A stretch of DNA of 44,884 nt from an uncultured Oscillospiraceae bacterium (GCA_900545655.1 UQZY01000015.1:1-44884); one strand, 5' to 3'; counted from the first letter of the stretch, positions 1 through 8,202 are shown. Notes: a model not told the origin generated them from the letters alone. Translations and numbers: made by a program.

Positions 1-109
1 CGCAGGGGGCTCTTTTTTTATTCAAAAATTTATTCAAAAAAAGGACGAAAAAGTATATAAATTGTCAAAAAAAAGACAAAGATTAAGCGCAAAAATAAGC
101 GTATCAATA

Positions 110-138
110 TTGAAAAACACTTATAAAGAATATATAAT
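110..138 (+). promoter_or_regulatory. Promoter for the apbE-led cluster
   Basis: A -35 box TTGAAA at 110-115 and a perfect -10 box TATAAT at 133-138 are separated by 17 bp. Transcription would start near 145, giving an untranslated leader of about 170 nt before the chosen apbE start. I see no recognisable riboswitch in that AT-rich leader. Bases 1-109 hold no gene; the first 20 bases end in a T-run and may be the tail of an upstream terminator. Confidence 0.7.
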
Positions 139-317
139 AACGTGGTGATTGAAACAGCGGCGCATATTATATATGTAATTATTATAATAATAAATTATAA
201 TAAGACCGACGGATTACGACCGGCATGGTGTATAGAGTAACATCTTCCATACTTCCTTTGCCGCGTCTTATTACTACAACTATCAGTGTAACGGAGATGA
301 CTGCGGTGCTTTGCAAA

Positions 318-1412
318 ATGAAAAAGACCTTTAAGCAGGCAGGAACGGCAGGCATTTCTGTTCTTCTTTGTTTGTCTTTTTTCGGTTGTACTTCTTCCGT
401 GAATCAAAAGACAACAAAGTATGATCACTCCACCATACTTATGGGAACGGTAGTTTCCGAATCCGTATATCTAAGCGGTGAGGATAACTCATCAGACATT
501 TTTTCGGACATTGATTCCGTAATCGACAAGCTTGAAAACGAAAACCTCTCGTGGCGCGTTAAGGGCTCGGATGTTTACAACATAAACACATCGGAAAATG
601 AATCCGAGGGAACAGACCTCAGAAAAACGCAGGTTTCAAAGGTTACAGCCGACTGTATTCGCAGGGCTCTCGAGATAGGAAAAGCTTCGGACGGTGCGCT
701 TGACATAAGCATAGGGGCCGTCTCTCATCTTTGGAACTTTGACGCTGATTCCGCTGCACACACTCCGCCGCCGGACTCCGCCATAAAAGAACAGCTTTCC
801 CTTGTAGATTACAGCAGAGACTACCTCGGCGAAAACAACTTCGTTTTTACGGCAAAAGGTCACGAGCTGGATCTCGGAGCAGTCGGCAAGGGTCTCGCGT
901 GTGACGAGGTGGCAAAATACCTCACCACAAAGAAGGATATATCCGGAGCCATAGTCTCCGTCGGCGGTTCCGTGCTTCTTTACGGAAAGAATCCCGAGAG
1001 AAAGGACGGCACATATAACGTCGCTGTCCGCGACCCCTTCGGCAGTTCAAACGACTATATGGGCGTTTTAAATCTTCCCGGTGGCACTTGTATCTCAACC
1101 TCGGGAGACTACGAAAAGACCTTTGCGTATGAAGGTAAAACCTATCATCATATACTGAATCCGAAAACAGGTTATCCGGCAGAGAGCAACATAACCGGAG
1201 TCACGGTTGTTTCAGGCTCGGGGATTGACACCGATGCGCTTTCAACAGCCGTATTTATCATGGGATACGGAGACAAAGCACTTGATCTTCTGAAAAAGTA
1301 CGATGCCGAGGCCGTTTTCATAACACATGACAAAAAAGTATACGTCACCGACGGTCTTAAAGATAAATTCACACTTCCGGAATCCGCAGCAGGCTTTACG
1401 GTTGTCGATTGA
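318..1412 (+). CDS. apbE: ApbE-type FAD:protein FMN transferase (lipoprotein)
   Basis: Transfers FMN from FAD to a threonine of target proteins; beside an rnf cluster the natural targets are RnfD and RnfG. The start at 318 gives 364 residues and a clean lipoprotein signal (MKKTFKQAG, then a hydrophobic stretch and Cys24 after LSFFG). The frame is open from an ATG at 225, but that extension looks unlike protein and has no ribosome site. ATG 297 has AACGGAG directly abutting it, so the exact start is uncertain. Family motifs are visible: GALDISIGAVSHLW, LDLGAVGKGLACD, CISTSGDYEK, HHILNPKTGYPAE and DTDALSTAVFIMG, the last carrying the metal/FAD-binding Asp and Thr. It acts on the outer face of the membrane. 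NusG-II, Gx and rnf genes follow. Confidence 0.93.
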   Translation: MKKTFKQAGTAGISVLLCLSFFGCTSSVNQKTTKYDHSTILMGTVVSESVYLSGEDNSSDIFSDIDSVIDKLENENLSWRVKGSDVYNINTSENESEGTDLRKTQVSKVTADCIRRALEIGKASDGALDISIGAVSHLWNFDADSAAHTPPPDSAIKEQLSLVDYSRDYLGENNFVFTAKGHELDLGAVGKGLACDEVAKYLTTKKDISGAIVSVGGSVLLYGKNPERKDGTYNVAVRDPFGSSNDYMGVLNLPGGTCISTSGDYEKTFAYEGKTYHHILNPKTGYPAESNITGVTVVSGSGIDTDALSTAVFIMGYGDKALDLLKKYDAEAVFITHDKKVYVTDGLKDKFTLPESAAGFTVVD

Positions 1413-1466
1413 TTTACATACTGCATACAGATTTTCTTTTATTCCGTTTCGCACAGGAGTCTTTAC

Positions 1467-1847
1467 ATGAACAGGTTTATAAAAAAGGCTGACATTATTT
1501 TGATAGTATTGCTCCTTCTTGTGTGTGCCGTGCTCCTCATCCCCAAGCATTTCAGCAAGGCACAGGCAAAGGCTGTTATCTACAAAGACGGAAGAGTTGT
1601 AAAGGAAATCGATTTATCCTCGGTCAGGGAACCCTATGACTTTGACCTTGACTGTACCCCGAAGGCAACCTTGAGAGTTGAAAACGGCTGTATATACTAC
1701 TCACACGCAGAGTGTCACGACAAGCTGTGCGTAAACTCCGGCAAGCTTTCAAAGCCGGGAGACACAGCCGCCTGTCTTCCCTCAAAAACCCTTGTGGTGA
1801 TTGAAGGAGAAAAGGACGGCGAAGCACCCGACGTCATTACTTATTAA
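1467..1847 (+). CDS. NusG domain II-containing membrane-anchored protein
   Basis: A 126-residue protein with one N-terminal membrane segment (about residues 9-26, IILIVLLLLVCAVLLI) and an extracytoplasmic beta-rich domain. It has the Cys pattern of small NusG_II proteins: C-H-D-K-L-C around residues 79-84, and CLP near residue 104. In Firmicutes this family sits between apbE and the Gx-type gene upstream of rnf, as here, and is presumed to help the flavin or ion-pumping machinery; its exact role is unknown. It lies 54 bp after apbE and 40 bp before the next gene, so it is probably co-transcribed. The similarity to NusG is one domain only; this is not the transcription factor. Confidence 0.82.
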   Translation: MNRFIKKADIILIVLLLLVCAVLLIPKHFSKAQAKAVIYKDGRVVKEIDLSSVREPYDFDLDCTPKATLRVENGCIYYSHAECHDKLCVNSGKLSKPGDTAACLPSKTLVVIEGEKDGEAPDVITY

Positions 1848-1887
1848 GCTTATTTTCATTAAAAACATACACCGGTGAGGTCGTGTA

Positions 1888-2460
1888 ATGTCAAAAGAAA
1901 AAATAACCGGGAAAACCGGATACATCGCTCTTCTCGGAATATTGAGTGCGCAGGCACTTGTGCTTTCTCTTCTTGAAAACTTCATACCTGCCATACCGGG
2001 GCTTCCTCCCGGAGCAAAGCCCGGTTTTTCAAATATCGTCACCATGTTCACAGCAAGCACCATGGGACTTTTTCCGGCTCTCGGAATCACTCTCGTAAAA
2101 AGCGTATTCGCCGGCATAACACGGGGCGCAACGGCTTTTTTCATGAGTCTCTGCGGCGGCGTGCTGTCGACGCTTGTCATGGTTGCCGTTTTGAAGTTCC
2201 CGAAAAATCCGTTCGGTATCATCGGTGTTTCCATAGCGTCGGCAGCGGCGCACAACGCAGGACAGCTTCTTGTCGCATGCGTCATCTCCGGCACTCCCGC
2301 CCTCGTGTGGGGTTACGGCCCATTGCTTCTTTTATTCGCAATCATCACAGGCGCCGTAACCGGGACAATTCTGAGAATTGTCATGCCGGCACTTGAAAAG
2401 CAAAGCAACTTTTTTAAAATAAATTCAAAGTCAGACAAGCAAAAAAAGAGGTCTGATTAA
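1888..2460 (+). CDS. Gx transporter family / Hpre_diP_synt_I-like integral membrane protein
   Basis: A 190-residue polytopic membrane protein with about five hydrophobic segments and the conserved stretch NFIPAIPGLPPGAKPGFSN, which is diagnostic of the family annotated as 'heptaprenyl diphosphate synthase component I' or 'Gx transporter'. The old synthase name is probably misleading; the protein resembles an ECF-type substrate-binding subunit, and in anaerobes it regularly lies with apbE, NusG-II and rnf genes. Substrate is unknown; a flavin- or quinone-related ligand would be a guess. The C-terminus is hydrophilic and Lys-rich (SKSDKQKKRSD). That tail is encoded by the first unit of a 37-nt tandem repeat, suggesting the original 3' end was altered by repeat expansion. 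Confidence 0.82.
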   Translation: MSKEKITGKTGYIALLGILSAQALVLSLLENFIPAIPGLPPGAKPGFSNIVTMFTASTMGLFPALGITLVKSVFAGITRGATAFFMSLCGGVLSTLVMVAVLKFPKNPFGIIGVSIASAAAHNAGQLLVACVISGTPALVWGYGPLLLLFAIITGAVTGTILRIVMPALEKQSNFFKINSKSDKQKKRSD

Positions 2461-2605
2461 ATTCAAAAATGTCCAACCAGCAAAAAAGTCTGACTAAATT
2501 CAAAAATTTCCAACAAGCAAAAAAGCCTGGTTAAATTCAAAAATGACCAACCAACAAAAAAGTCTGACTAAATTCAAAACTGGCCGACAGGAAAAAATTC
2601 GATTG
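2421..2605 (+). repeat. 37-nt tandem repeat (minisatellite), about five units
   Basis: Contiguous units start at 2421 (38 nt), 2459, 2496, 2533 (37 nt each) and 2570 (36 nt, degenerate). Each begins AAATTCAAAA, has a CCAAC-like middle and ends AAAAAGTCTGACT or a close variant. There are no spacers, so it is not CRISPR. The first unit encodes the end of the preceding membrane-protein gene, stop codon included. The unit length is not a multiple of 3, so the array does not encode a repeated peptide. The rest of the gap to rnfC (2606-2793) shows no convincing gene. A small hairpin (TGTTG 2751-2755 with CAACA 2763-2767) lies just ahead of the rnfC ribosome site. I see no strong rnfC promoter. Confidence 0.9.
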
Positions 2606-2793
2606 AATTTGGAGCAACTTCATGCAGAAGCAAATCCAATCATATCTAAAAACACAAATAATTTTCGGTTAATCAGTGGTACAGGGAGTACATATCTTAA
2701 TAACATGAATTCTTTGTTCCGCTTATTAATATATTTTCAATAATAGGCTGTGTTGTCAAAAGCAACATGTAAGTCCATTGAGGAGTTGAATGA

Positions 2794-4143
2794 ATGGCAA
2801 GCGAAAAAATTGAAGGCGTACTCAGCCCGGTGGCAAACGGACACGGCGGCGTTCGAGTTTCTCACAACAAGAACACCTCTGCTCTTGAAATCGTCCGTAT
2901 TCCAACACCTGAGCGTGTAATCCTTCCCATGCAGCAGCATATCGGTGCTCCTTGCGAACCCACCGTTAAGGTTGGCGACGAAGTTAAGGTCGGCCAGGTT
3001 ATCGGTGACTCAGATGCTTTTGTAAGTGCTCCGATTCACGCTTCTGTTTCTGGTAAGGTTACGGCTGTAGGTCCGGTTAAGCTCGCCAACGGAAACATGG
3101 TTCCGGCAGTTACCATTGAATCAGACGGTCTTATGACTCTCGACGAGAGCATAAAGGCTTCTGAGATCAATTCGCGCGAGGACTTCCTGAAGGCCGTAAG
3201 AGCTTCGGGACTTGTAGGACTCGGCGGTGCCGGCTTCCCCACACACGTTAAGCTCGGATTCAAAGAGGATAGCGGTGTGGACACTCTGATTATAAATGCC
3301 GCAGAGTGTGAACCTTTTATCACAGTTGACCACAGAGAGTGTATCGACAACTCATGGGATGTTCTTTCAGGTGTTTATACCATAAAAGAAATCCTCGGCT
3401 TCAAGAACGTTTACATCGCAATTGAGGACAACAAGAGCGATGCGTTCAAGGCTCTTATGAAGGTCGCTGCAGACGATGCCGACTTTGACGACAGCGTAAA
3501 GCTTGTTGTGCTTAAGTCGCGTTACCCGCAGGGTGCTGAAAAAGTTCTTATTCAGTCAGTAACCGGCAGATGTGTTCCTCCGGGAAAGCTTCCCTCAGAC
3601 GTAGGCGTTGTTGTAATGAACGTCGCTTCTGTTTCCTTCCTCGGAAGATACTTAAAGACAGGCAAACCGCTTGTTAGCCGTTCCCTTACTGTTGACGGTT
3701 CGGCAATTGCAGAGCCGAAGAACATAAGAGTTCCTATCGGAACGGAGATCTCAAAGATCATCGAATTCTGCGGAGGCTTCAAGGCTGAGCCTTATAAGGT
3801 AATAAGCGGCGGTCCTATGATGGGTATGGCCCTTGCGGATATCGACGTACCTCTTCTTAAAAACAATAATGCTGTTCTTGCTTTTGCGGCAGACAACATC
3901 CGTGTTAAACCGACACGCGCTTGCATCCGTTGCGGACGCTGCGTAGATGCCTGTCCTATGAACCTCATGCCTACAAAGATAGAGACACGTGCTCATCTTG
4001 GAGATGCAGAGGCACTTATAGAAGCAAATGCAATGACATGTATGGAGTGCGGAAGCTGTGCTTACGCTTGCCCGTCAGGCAGACCGCTCGTTCAGTACAT
4101 GCGTCTTGCAAAAGCAGTAATCAGAGAGGCAGGTGCGAAATAA
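2794..4143 (+). CDS. rnfC: RnfC, NADH-binding subunit of the Rnf complex
   Basis: Peripheral cytoplasmic subunit of the ion-translocating ferredoxin:NAD+ oxidoreductase; it binds NADH/FMN and passes electrons through two 4Fe-4S clusters. At 449 residues it matches the clostridial short form, without the long C-terminal repeats of proteobacterial RnfC. Visible features are an N-terminal barrel-sandwich segment (VGDEVKVGQVIG), the flavin/NADH region with GLGGAGFPTHVK and NAAECEPFI, and two ferredoxin motifs: CIRCGRCVDACP (from residue 377) and CMECGSCAYACP (from residue 416). The ATG has AGGAG eight bases upstream. The stop overlaps the rnfD start by one base (TAATG). Confidence 0.97.
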   Translation: MASEKIEGVLSPVANGHGGVRVSHNKNTSALEIVRIPTPERVILPMQQHIGAPCEPTVKVGDEVKVGQVIGDSDAFVSAPIHASVSGKVTAVGPVKLANGNMVPAVTIESDGLMTLDESIKASEINSREDFLKAVRASGLVGLGGAGFPTHVKLGFKEDSGVDTLIINAAECEPFITVDHRECIDNSWDVLSGVYTIKEILGFKNVYIAIEDNKSDAFKALMKVAADDADFDDSVKLVVLKSRYPQGAEKVLIQSVTGRCVPPGKLPSDVGVVVMNVASVSFLGRYLKTGKPLVSRSLTVDGSAIAEPKNIRVPIGTEISKIIEFCGGFKAEPYKVISGGPMMGMALADIDVPLLKNNNAVLAFAADNIRVKPTRACIRCGRCVDACPMNLMPTKIETRAHLGDAEALIEANAMTCMECGSCAYACPSGRPLVQYMRLAKAVIREAGAK

Positions 4144-5144
4144 TGGAACTTAAAAATAAACTTACAGTCAGCGCATCGCCTCACGTGCGTTCCGCTGAAA
4201 CAACCACGGGAATTATGCTCGACGTTATAATCGCTCTTCTTCCTGCAGGTGTTGCTTCAATATTTATTTTCGGCATAAAGGCACTTCTTGTTATTCTCAC
4301 TGCTGTGGTTTCATGTGTGCTCGCTGAATTCTTATCACGCAAAGCAATGAAGAGAGAACAGACTATAGGCGACTTATCGGCTGTAGTTACGGGTCTTCTC
4401 CTTGCGTACAACCTCCCGTCAAACATTCCTCTTTGGATTGTTGTTCTCGGCTCGGTTATCGCAATCGTAGTAGTAAAGCAGATGTTCGGCGGAATCGGTC
4501 AGAACTTTGTAAACCCCGCTCTTCTTGCACGTATTGTTCTTATGTCAGCTTTCCCGGCAAGAATGTCCGCTTCTGCATTTGCAGGGCTTAACAGAATGGG
4601 CTGGGATATCGACGCTGCAACAGGTGCAACCCCCATGGGTCTCATCTCACTCAAGGGCGGAATCGCAGAAGGCGCTCCCACTCTCATGGATATGTTCCTC
4701 GGAACAACGAGCGGCTGTCTCGGCGAAGTTTCGGCTCTTGCTCTTATCCTCGGAGGTCTTTACCTTATCATCCGTAAGGTTATCTCCCCCATCATTCCGT
4801 GTATATATGTAGGATCCGTTGCCGTTATCATGGCAATCGCTTTCCGCTTTGACATGGGCGCTGTAGCTTATGAAATCCTCGGCGGCGGTCTTCTTATCGG
4901 TGCTATCTTCATGGCTACAGACTATACAACATCACCCATCACAAAGAAGGGTAAGGTTGTTTACGCTATCGGTTGTGCTCTCATAACCTGCGTAATCCGT
5001 CTCTTCGGAAGCCTTCCGGAAGGTGTTTCATTCTCAATCATCCTTATGAACATCCTTACACCTCAGATTGAGAAGCTCACAACTCCTAAGGTATTCGGCT
5101 ACGTTAAAGAGAAAAAAGAGAAAAAGGAGGAAGCAAAATCATGA
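4143..5144 (+). CDS. rnfD: RnfD, flavinylated membrane subunit
   Basis: Integral membrane subunit of the Rnf complex, related to NqrB. I place the start at the ATG overlapping the rnfC stop (TAATG), giving 333 residues beginning MELKNKLTVSASPHVRS; the frame is open upstream but inside rnfC. Multiple membrane segments are evident (for example LLPAGVASIFIFGIKALLVI). The motif TGATPMG around residue 161 contains the threonine that ApbE modifies with FMN in this family. The C-terminus is charged (KEKKEKKEEAKS). It overlaps rnfG by 4 bp (ATGA), indicating translational coupling. Confidence 0.97.
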   Translation: MELKNKLTVSASPHVRSAETTTGIMLDVIIALLPAGVASIFIFGIKALLVILTAVVSCVLAEFLSRKAMKREQTIGDLSAVVTGLLLAYNLPSNIPLWIVVLGSVIAIVVVKQMFGGIGQNFVNPALLARIVLMSAFPARMSASAFAGLNRMGWDIDAATGATPMGLISLKGGIAEGAPTLMDMFLGTTSGCLGEVSALALILGGLYLIIRKVISPIIPCIYVGSVAVIMAIAFRFDMGAVAYEILGGGLLIGAIFMATDYTTSPITKKGKVVYAIGCALITCVIRLFGSLPEGVSFSIILMNILTPQIEKLTTPKVFGYVKEKKEKKEEAKS

Positions 5145-5722
5145 AAATGAATGCTAAAGATATTTTGACTCCTACCGTTTCTCTCTTCATTATCTGCCTT
5201 GTTGCCACACTCCTTCTTGCTGTTGTAAACAATGTTACATTTGCAAAAATTCAGGAACAGACAGCAAAAGCAGAGGCAGAAGCAAGAGTAGCAGTTCTTC
5301 CTGACGCAAAAGACTTCAAGGAAGTTAAAAAGGGCGGAAACGTTGACTACTATGAAGGTGTTGACGCAAACGGCGAAACAGTCGGCTACGTATTCAACAC
5401 AGTAGGTGAATCAAAGGGCTACGGCGGAGCTGTTTCGGTTACAGTCGGTATTACTACTGACGGAAAAATCACCGGTATCGTTCCGGGCGACCTTTCAAAC
5501 GAAACCCCGGGTCTCGGTCAGAATGCCGGAAAGGCAAAATGGCAGGCTCAGTTTGTCGGTGAATCCGGCATACTTCAGGTTGTAAAAGACGAGAAAGCAG
5601 CCGCAGATACATCCGACGGAAAGATAAACGCAATCACAAGTGCAACAATTACATCTAAGGCTGTTACAAGCGCAGTAAATGCTGCAGTTGAAAAATTTGA
5701 AGAGATTGGAGGCGCAAACTAA
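5141..5722 (+). CDS. rnfG: RnfG, periplasmic-face FMN subunit
   Basis: A 193-residue subunit with one N-terminal membrane anchor (SLFIICLVATLLLAVV) and an external FMN-binding domain related to NqrC. The flavinylation motif appears as SATITSKAV near residue 167, with the second threonine as likely attachment site; GYGGAVSVTVGI and ETPGLGQNAGK are family landmarks. An AAAGGAGGA-type ribosome site lies within the end of rnfD. The stop overlaps rnfE by one base. It should receive FMN from the ApbE encoded at the start of the cluster. Confidence 0.96.
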   Translation: MKMNAKDILTPTVSLFIICLVATLLLAVVNNVTFAKIQEQTAKAEAEARVAVLPDAKDFKEVKKGGNVDYYEGVDANGETVGYVFNTVGESKGYGGAVSVTVGITTDGKITGIVPGDLSNETPGLGQNAGKAKWQAQFVGESGILQVVKDEKAAADTSDGKINAITSATITSKAVTSAVNAAVEKFEEIGGAN

Positions 5723-6468
5723 TGGCTGAAAAGAAATCACTTGGTCATGAATTTACCAAAGGCCTTATAGCTGAGAACCCCGTTCTCCGCCTCGTACTCG
5801 GTACCTGCCCTACTCTTGCGGTTTCAACATCCATTGAAAATGCTATCGGTATGGGTATTGCTGCAACAATAGTTCTTGTATGCTCGAACATTGTTATTTC
5901 AGCTCTCAGAAAGGTAATTCCTTCAAAGGTAAGAATTCCTTGCTACGTTGTTATTATTGCCGCTTTCGTAACAATAGTACAGCTTCTGGTAAAGGCATTT
6001 GCGCCGTCACTTGACGCAAGCCTCGGAATTTACCTTCCTCTTATCGTTGTTAACTGTATCATCCTCGGCCGTGCCGAAGCTTTTGCAAACAAGAACCCTG
6101 TTCTTCCTGCTGCTGTCGACGGTATAGGCATGGGTGTAGGATTCACAATAGCCCTTACTCTTATGGCTGCAATCCGTGAATTCTTCGGTACAGGTAACCT
6201 TACACTCAAGGTTCTCGGCCACGGTACAACTCTTACTGAGATATTCCATCTCGGCGACGCAGACGTACTCACAGCACTTCATCTTGAACCGATTCTTATC
6301 TTCATCCTTGCTCCTGGCGGATTCTTCGTATTCGGTCTTCTCATTGCTTGTGCAAACAAGCTTGCAGAGAGCAAAGGAAAAGATAAAGCTGAACTCAACG
6401 GCTGTGACAGCTGTCCTATGGCTGCCTCATGTGCTGTTAAACTCAGCGGAGAGGAGTGTGCTAAATAA
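5722..6468 (+). CDS. rnfE: RnfE, membrane subunit
   Basis: A polytopic subunit related to NqrD, 248 residues, with about six membrane segments. The LGTCPTLAVSTS motif near residue 26 carries the conserved cysteine thought to ligate the intramembrane iron centre shared with RnfA, and LGIYLPLIVVNCIILGRAEAFA carries the second. The C-terminus carries an extra soluble tail with CDSCPMAASC and a further EEC near the end (four cysteines), beyond the core fold. It overlaps rnfA by one base (TAATG). Confidence 0.96.
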   Translation: MAEKKSLGHEFTKGLIAENPVLRLVLGTCPTLAVSTSIENAIGMGIAATIVLVCSNIVISALRKVIPSKVRIPCYVVIIAAFVTIVQLLVKAFAPSLDASLGIYLPLIVVNCIILGRAEAFANKNPVLPAAVDGIGMGVGFTIALTLMAAIREFFGTGNLTLKVLGHGTTLTEIFHLGDADVLTALHLEPILIFILAPGGFFVFGLLIACANKLAESKGKDKAELNGCDSCPMAASCAVKLSGEECAK

Positions 6469-7055
6469 TGAAAATGGTAGCTATTATCTTTACTGCTATT
6501 CTCACCAACAACTTTATTCTTTCTAAGTTCCTTGGTATTTGCCCATTCCTCGGTGTTTCAAAGAAAACAAATACCGCAGTCGGAATGAGTGCGGCAGTTA
6601 TCTTCGTAATGGTGCTTTCTACGGCAGTTACATACCCGATTAACTTATTGCTCGTAAAGAACGGTCTTGACTACTTACAGACTATAGTATTCATCCTCGT
6701 TATTGCGGCTCTTGTTCAGTTCGTTGAGATAGTTCTCAAGAAGTATATGCCGGCTCTTTACAATTCACTCGGTATCTACCTCCCTCTTATCACAACAAAC
6801 TGCGCAGTTCTTGGTGTTGTTACTCTTAACATCCAGGAATCATACAACTTCATCGAATCAATCGCAAACTCCTTCGGTGCAGGTCTCGGCTTCATGCTTG
6901 CCATGATCATGTTCTCAGGCGTTCGTGAGAGACTCGAAGGAAACGACTTCCCGAAATTCTGGCAGGGTCTTCCGATCACCCTTGTCGCAGCAGCAATCAC
7001 CGCTTGCTCATTCCTTGGCTTCACCGGTGTTGTTGAAAATATTTTCGGTGCATAA
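6468..7055 (+). CDS. rnfA: RnfA, membrane subunit
   Basis: A 195-residue integral membrane protein related to NqrE with six predicted helices. It pairs pseudosymmetrically with RnfE; the corresponding cysteine motifs are LGICPFLGVSKK (residues 22-33) and LPLITTNCAVLGV (around residue 105). Length and motifs match the family. It is placed between rnfE and rnfB, giving the order C-D-G-E-A-B common to acetogens and other clostridia. The start codon overlaps the rnfE stop. Confidence 0.97.
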   Translation: MKMVAIIFTAILTNNFILSKFLGICPFLGVSKKTNTAVGMSAAVIFVMVLSTAVTYPINLLLVKNGLDYLQTIVFILVIAALVQFVEIVLKKYMPALYNSLGIYLPLITTNCAVLGVVTLNIQESYNFIESIANSFGAGLGFMLAMIMFSGVRERLEGNDFPKFWQGLPITLVAAAITACSFLGFTGVVENIFGA

Positions 7056-7073
7056 GAAAGGTAGGAAACGAAT

Positions 7074-7886
7074 ATGAATCCAATTGTATTGGCGGTAATC
7101 ATTGTTTCTGTTATCGGTCTTGTGCTCGGTATCATCCTTGCAATTGCATCAATTGTTATGGCTGTACCTGTTGACGAAAAAGCAGAGGCAATTCAGGAAG
7201 TTCTCGCAGGTGCCAACTGCGGCGCTTGCGGATTCTCAGGCTGTGCCGGTTATGCTTCGGCACTTTCTGAAGGAAAAACCACAGACTGCACACTTTGCTC
7301 ACCCGGAGGTGCGGATTGTGCTGCAGCTATTGCAGACATCATGGGTCTTGCAGTCGGCGAAATGAAGCCGATGGCAGCAGTTGTTATGTGTAAGGGTACA
7401 CCTGAGAACTGTGACTCCATAATGAACTACCACGGAGACATGAGCTGTAAAACAGCATCTCAGCTCTTCGGCGGTCCGAAGTCATGCAACTACGGCTGTC
7501 TCGGTCTCGGCGACTGCGTAAAGGCATGTCCCTATGACGCCATCCAGATCTGTGACGGTGTTGCAAGAGTAAACCCACTTAAGTGTAAGGCTTGTAAGCT
7601 CTGCATAAAGACTTGTCCGAAGTCAATCATCGACCTTGTTCCTCTTCACGAAGCAAACTCTGTTGTATTCTGTAAGAATAAGGACAAGGGCGCAGCTACA
7701 CGTAAAGAGTGTAAGGTTGGTTGTATCGGATGTATGAAGTGTCAGAAGACATGTGAATTTGATGCTATTCACGTACAGAACAACTTTGCAACCGTTGACT
7801 ATGACAAGTGTACAGGTTGCGGCAAGTGCGTTGAGGGTTGTCCTACACACTGCCTTGACCTCGTCGTTCTCGGCGGAAAAGCATAA
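7074..7886 (+). CDS. rnfB: RnfB, multi-cluster ferredoxin-like subunit
   Basis: Electron-entry subunit taking electrons from reduced ferredoxin. It has an N-terminal membrane helix (about residues 3-24), then a 4Fe-4S domain with CGACGFSGCAGY and a downstream Cys (TDCTLC), then four ferredoxin-type Cys clusters: CNYGCLGLGDCVKACP, CKACKLCIKTCP, CIGCMKCQKTC and CTGCGKCVEGCP. The 270-residue length is typical of clostridial RnfB. It is 18 bp after rnfA with ribosome site AAAGGTAGGA, and is the last gene of the operon before a strong terminator. Confidence 0.96.
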   Translation: MNPIVLAVIIVSVIGLVLGIILAIASIVMAVPVDEKAEAIQEVLAGANCGACGFSGCAGYASALSEGKTTDCTLCSPGGADCAAAIADIMGLAVGEMKPMAAVVMCKGTPENCDSIMNYHGDMSCKTASQLFGGPKSCNYGCLGLGDCVKACPYDAIQICDGVARVNPLKCKACKLCIKTCPKSIIDLVPLHEANSVVFCKNKDKGAATRKECKVGCIGCMKCQKTCEFDAIHVQNNFATVDYDKCTGCGKCVEGCPTHCLDLVVLGGKA

Positions 7887-7924
7887 GACTTGCTAACAGT
7901 TTAATAAACTGGTCATTCAACGAG

Positions 7925-7957
7925 GGCCGAAGGCGAATTGTTCGTCTTCGGTCTTTT
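7925..7957 (+). terminator. Rho-independent terminator after rnfB
   Basis: An imperfect 13-bp stem (GGCCGAAGGCGAA at 7925-7937 with TTCGTCTTCGGTC at 7941-7953, G-T pairs allowed) with a 3-nt loop, followed by TTTTGCTTT. It closes the rnf operon. The remaining gap to serC (7958-8244) holds no gene, only an AT-rich stretch and then the serC promoter and leader. Confidence 0.88.
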
Positions 7958-8117
7958 GCTTTGCCTTATGCAGGAAGCTCATATTATCCTTTCTTATCAC
8001 GTAATGCTGAAACAACGTAACTGCGTTGTTTTCTGGTTTTATGTTATTTTTTTAACGATATATTTTATTTAGATAAATTATTTTAAAGAAAATTTGTTAA
8101 TTTTTTTAACAATCATA

Positions 8118-8146
8118 TTGACATCTCCCCTGTTACAACATATAAT
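8118..8146 (+). promoter_or_regulatory. Perfect-consensus promoter for serC-serA
   Basis: TTGACA (8118-8123), a 17-bp spacer, and TATAAT (8141-8146): both hexamers match the consensus exactly at optimal spacing. The predicted start near 8152-8153 falls at the base of the leader stem described next. Confidence 0.9.
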
Positions 8147-8152
8147 GGAGAA

Positions 8153-8202
8153 GTCACGTGAGGTAAGAAAGCCGTTTTTAAAGCGGGATACATCGCCGTG
8201 AC
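8153..8202 (+). promoter_or_regulatory. Candidate structured mRNA leader upstream of serC
   Basis: The first bases of the predicted transcript, GTCACG (8153-8158), pair perfectly with CGTGAC (8197-8202). They enclose a smaller hairpin built from CCG and CGG around 8172-8185. No T-run follows, so it is not a terminator. The serC ribosome site (GGAGG, 8232-8236) lies 30 nt downstream. I do not recognise it as a known riboswitch class; a 5'-stabilising stem is the simplest explanation. Confidence 0.4.

Noticed and set aside
145..317. FMN riboswitch ahead of apbE
   Set aside because: The leader is AT-rich without the conserved FMN-aptamer blocks; no multi-stem junction is evident.
2421..2605. 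CRISPR array (37-nt repeats)
   Set aside because: Units are contiguous with no spacers and no cas genes are nearby. The same reasoning applies to the 24-nt array at 44441-44627.
2543..2743. 66-codon ORF across the 37-nt repeat and following sequence
   Set aside because: It lies in the repeat, has no ribosome site and a composition reflecting only A-rich DNA.
3921..4142. N-terminal extension of RnfD
   Set aside because: The frame is open inside rnfC, but the RnfD family starts at the TAATG overlap, and the extension is out-of-frame rnfC sequence.
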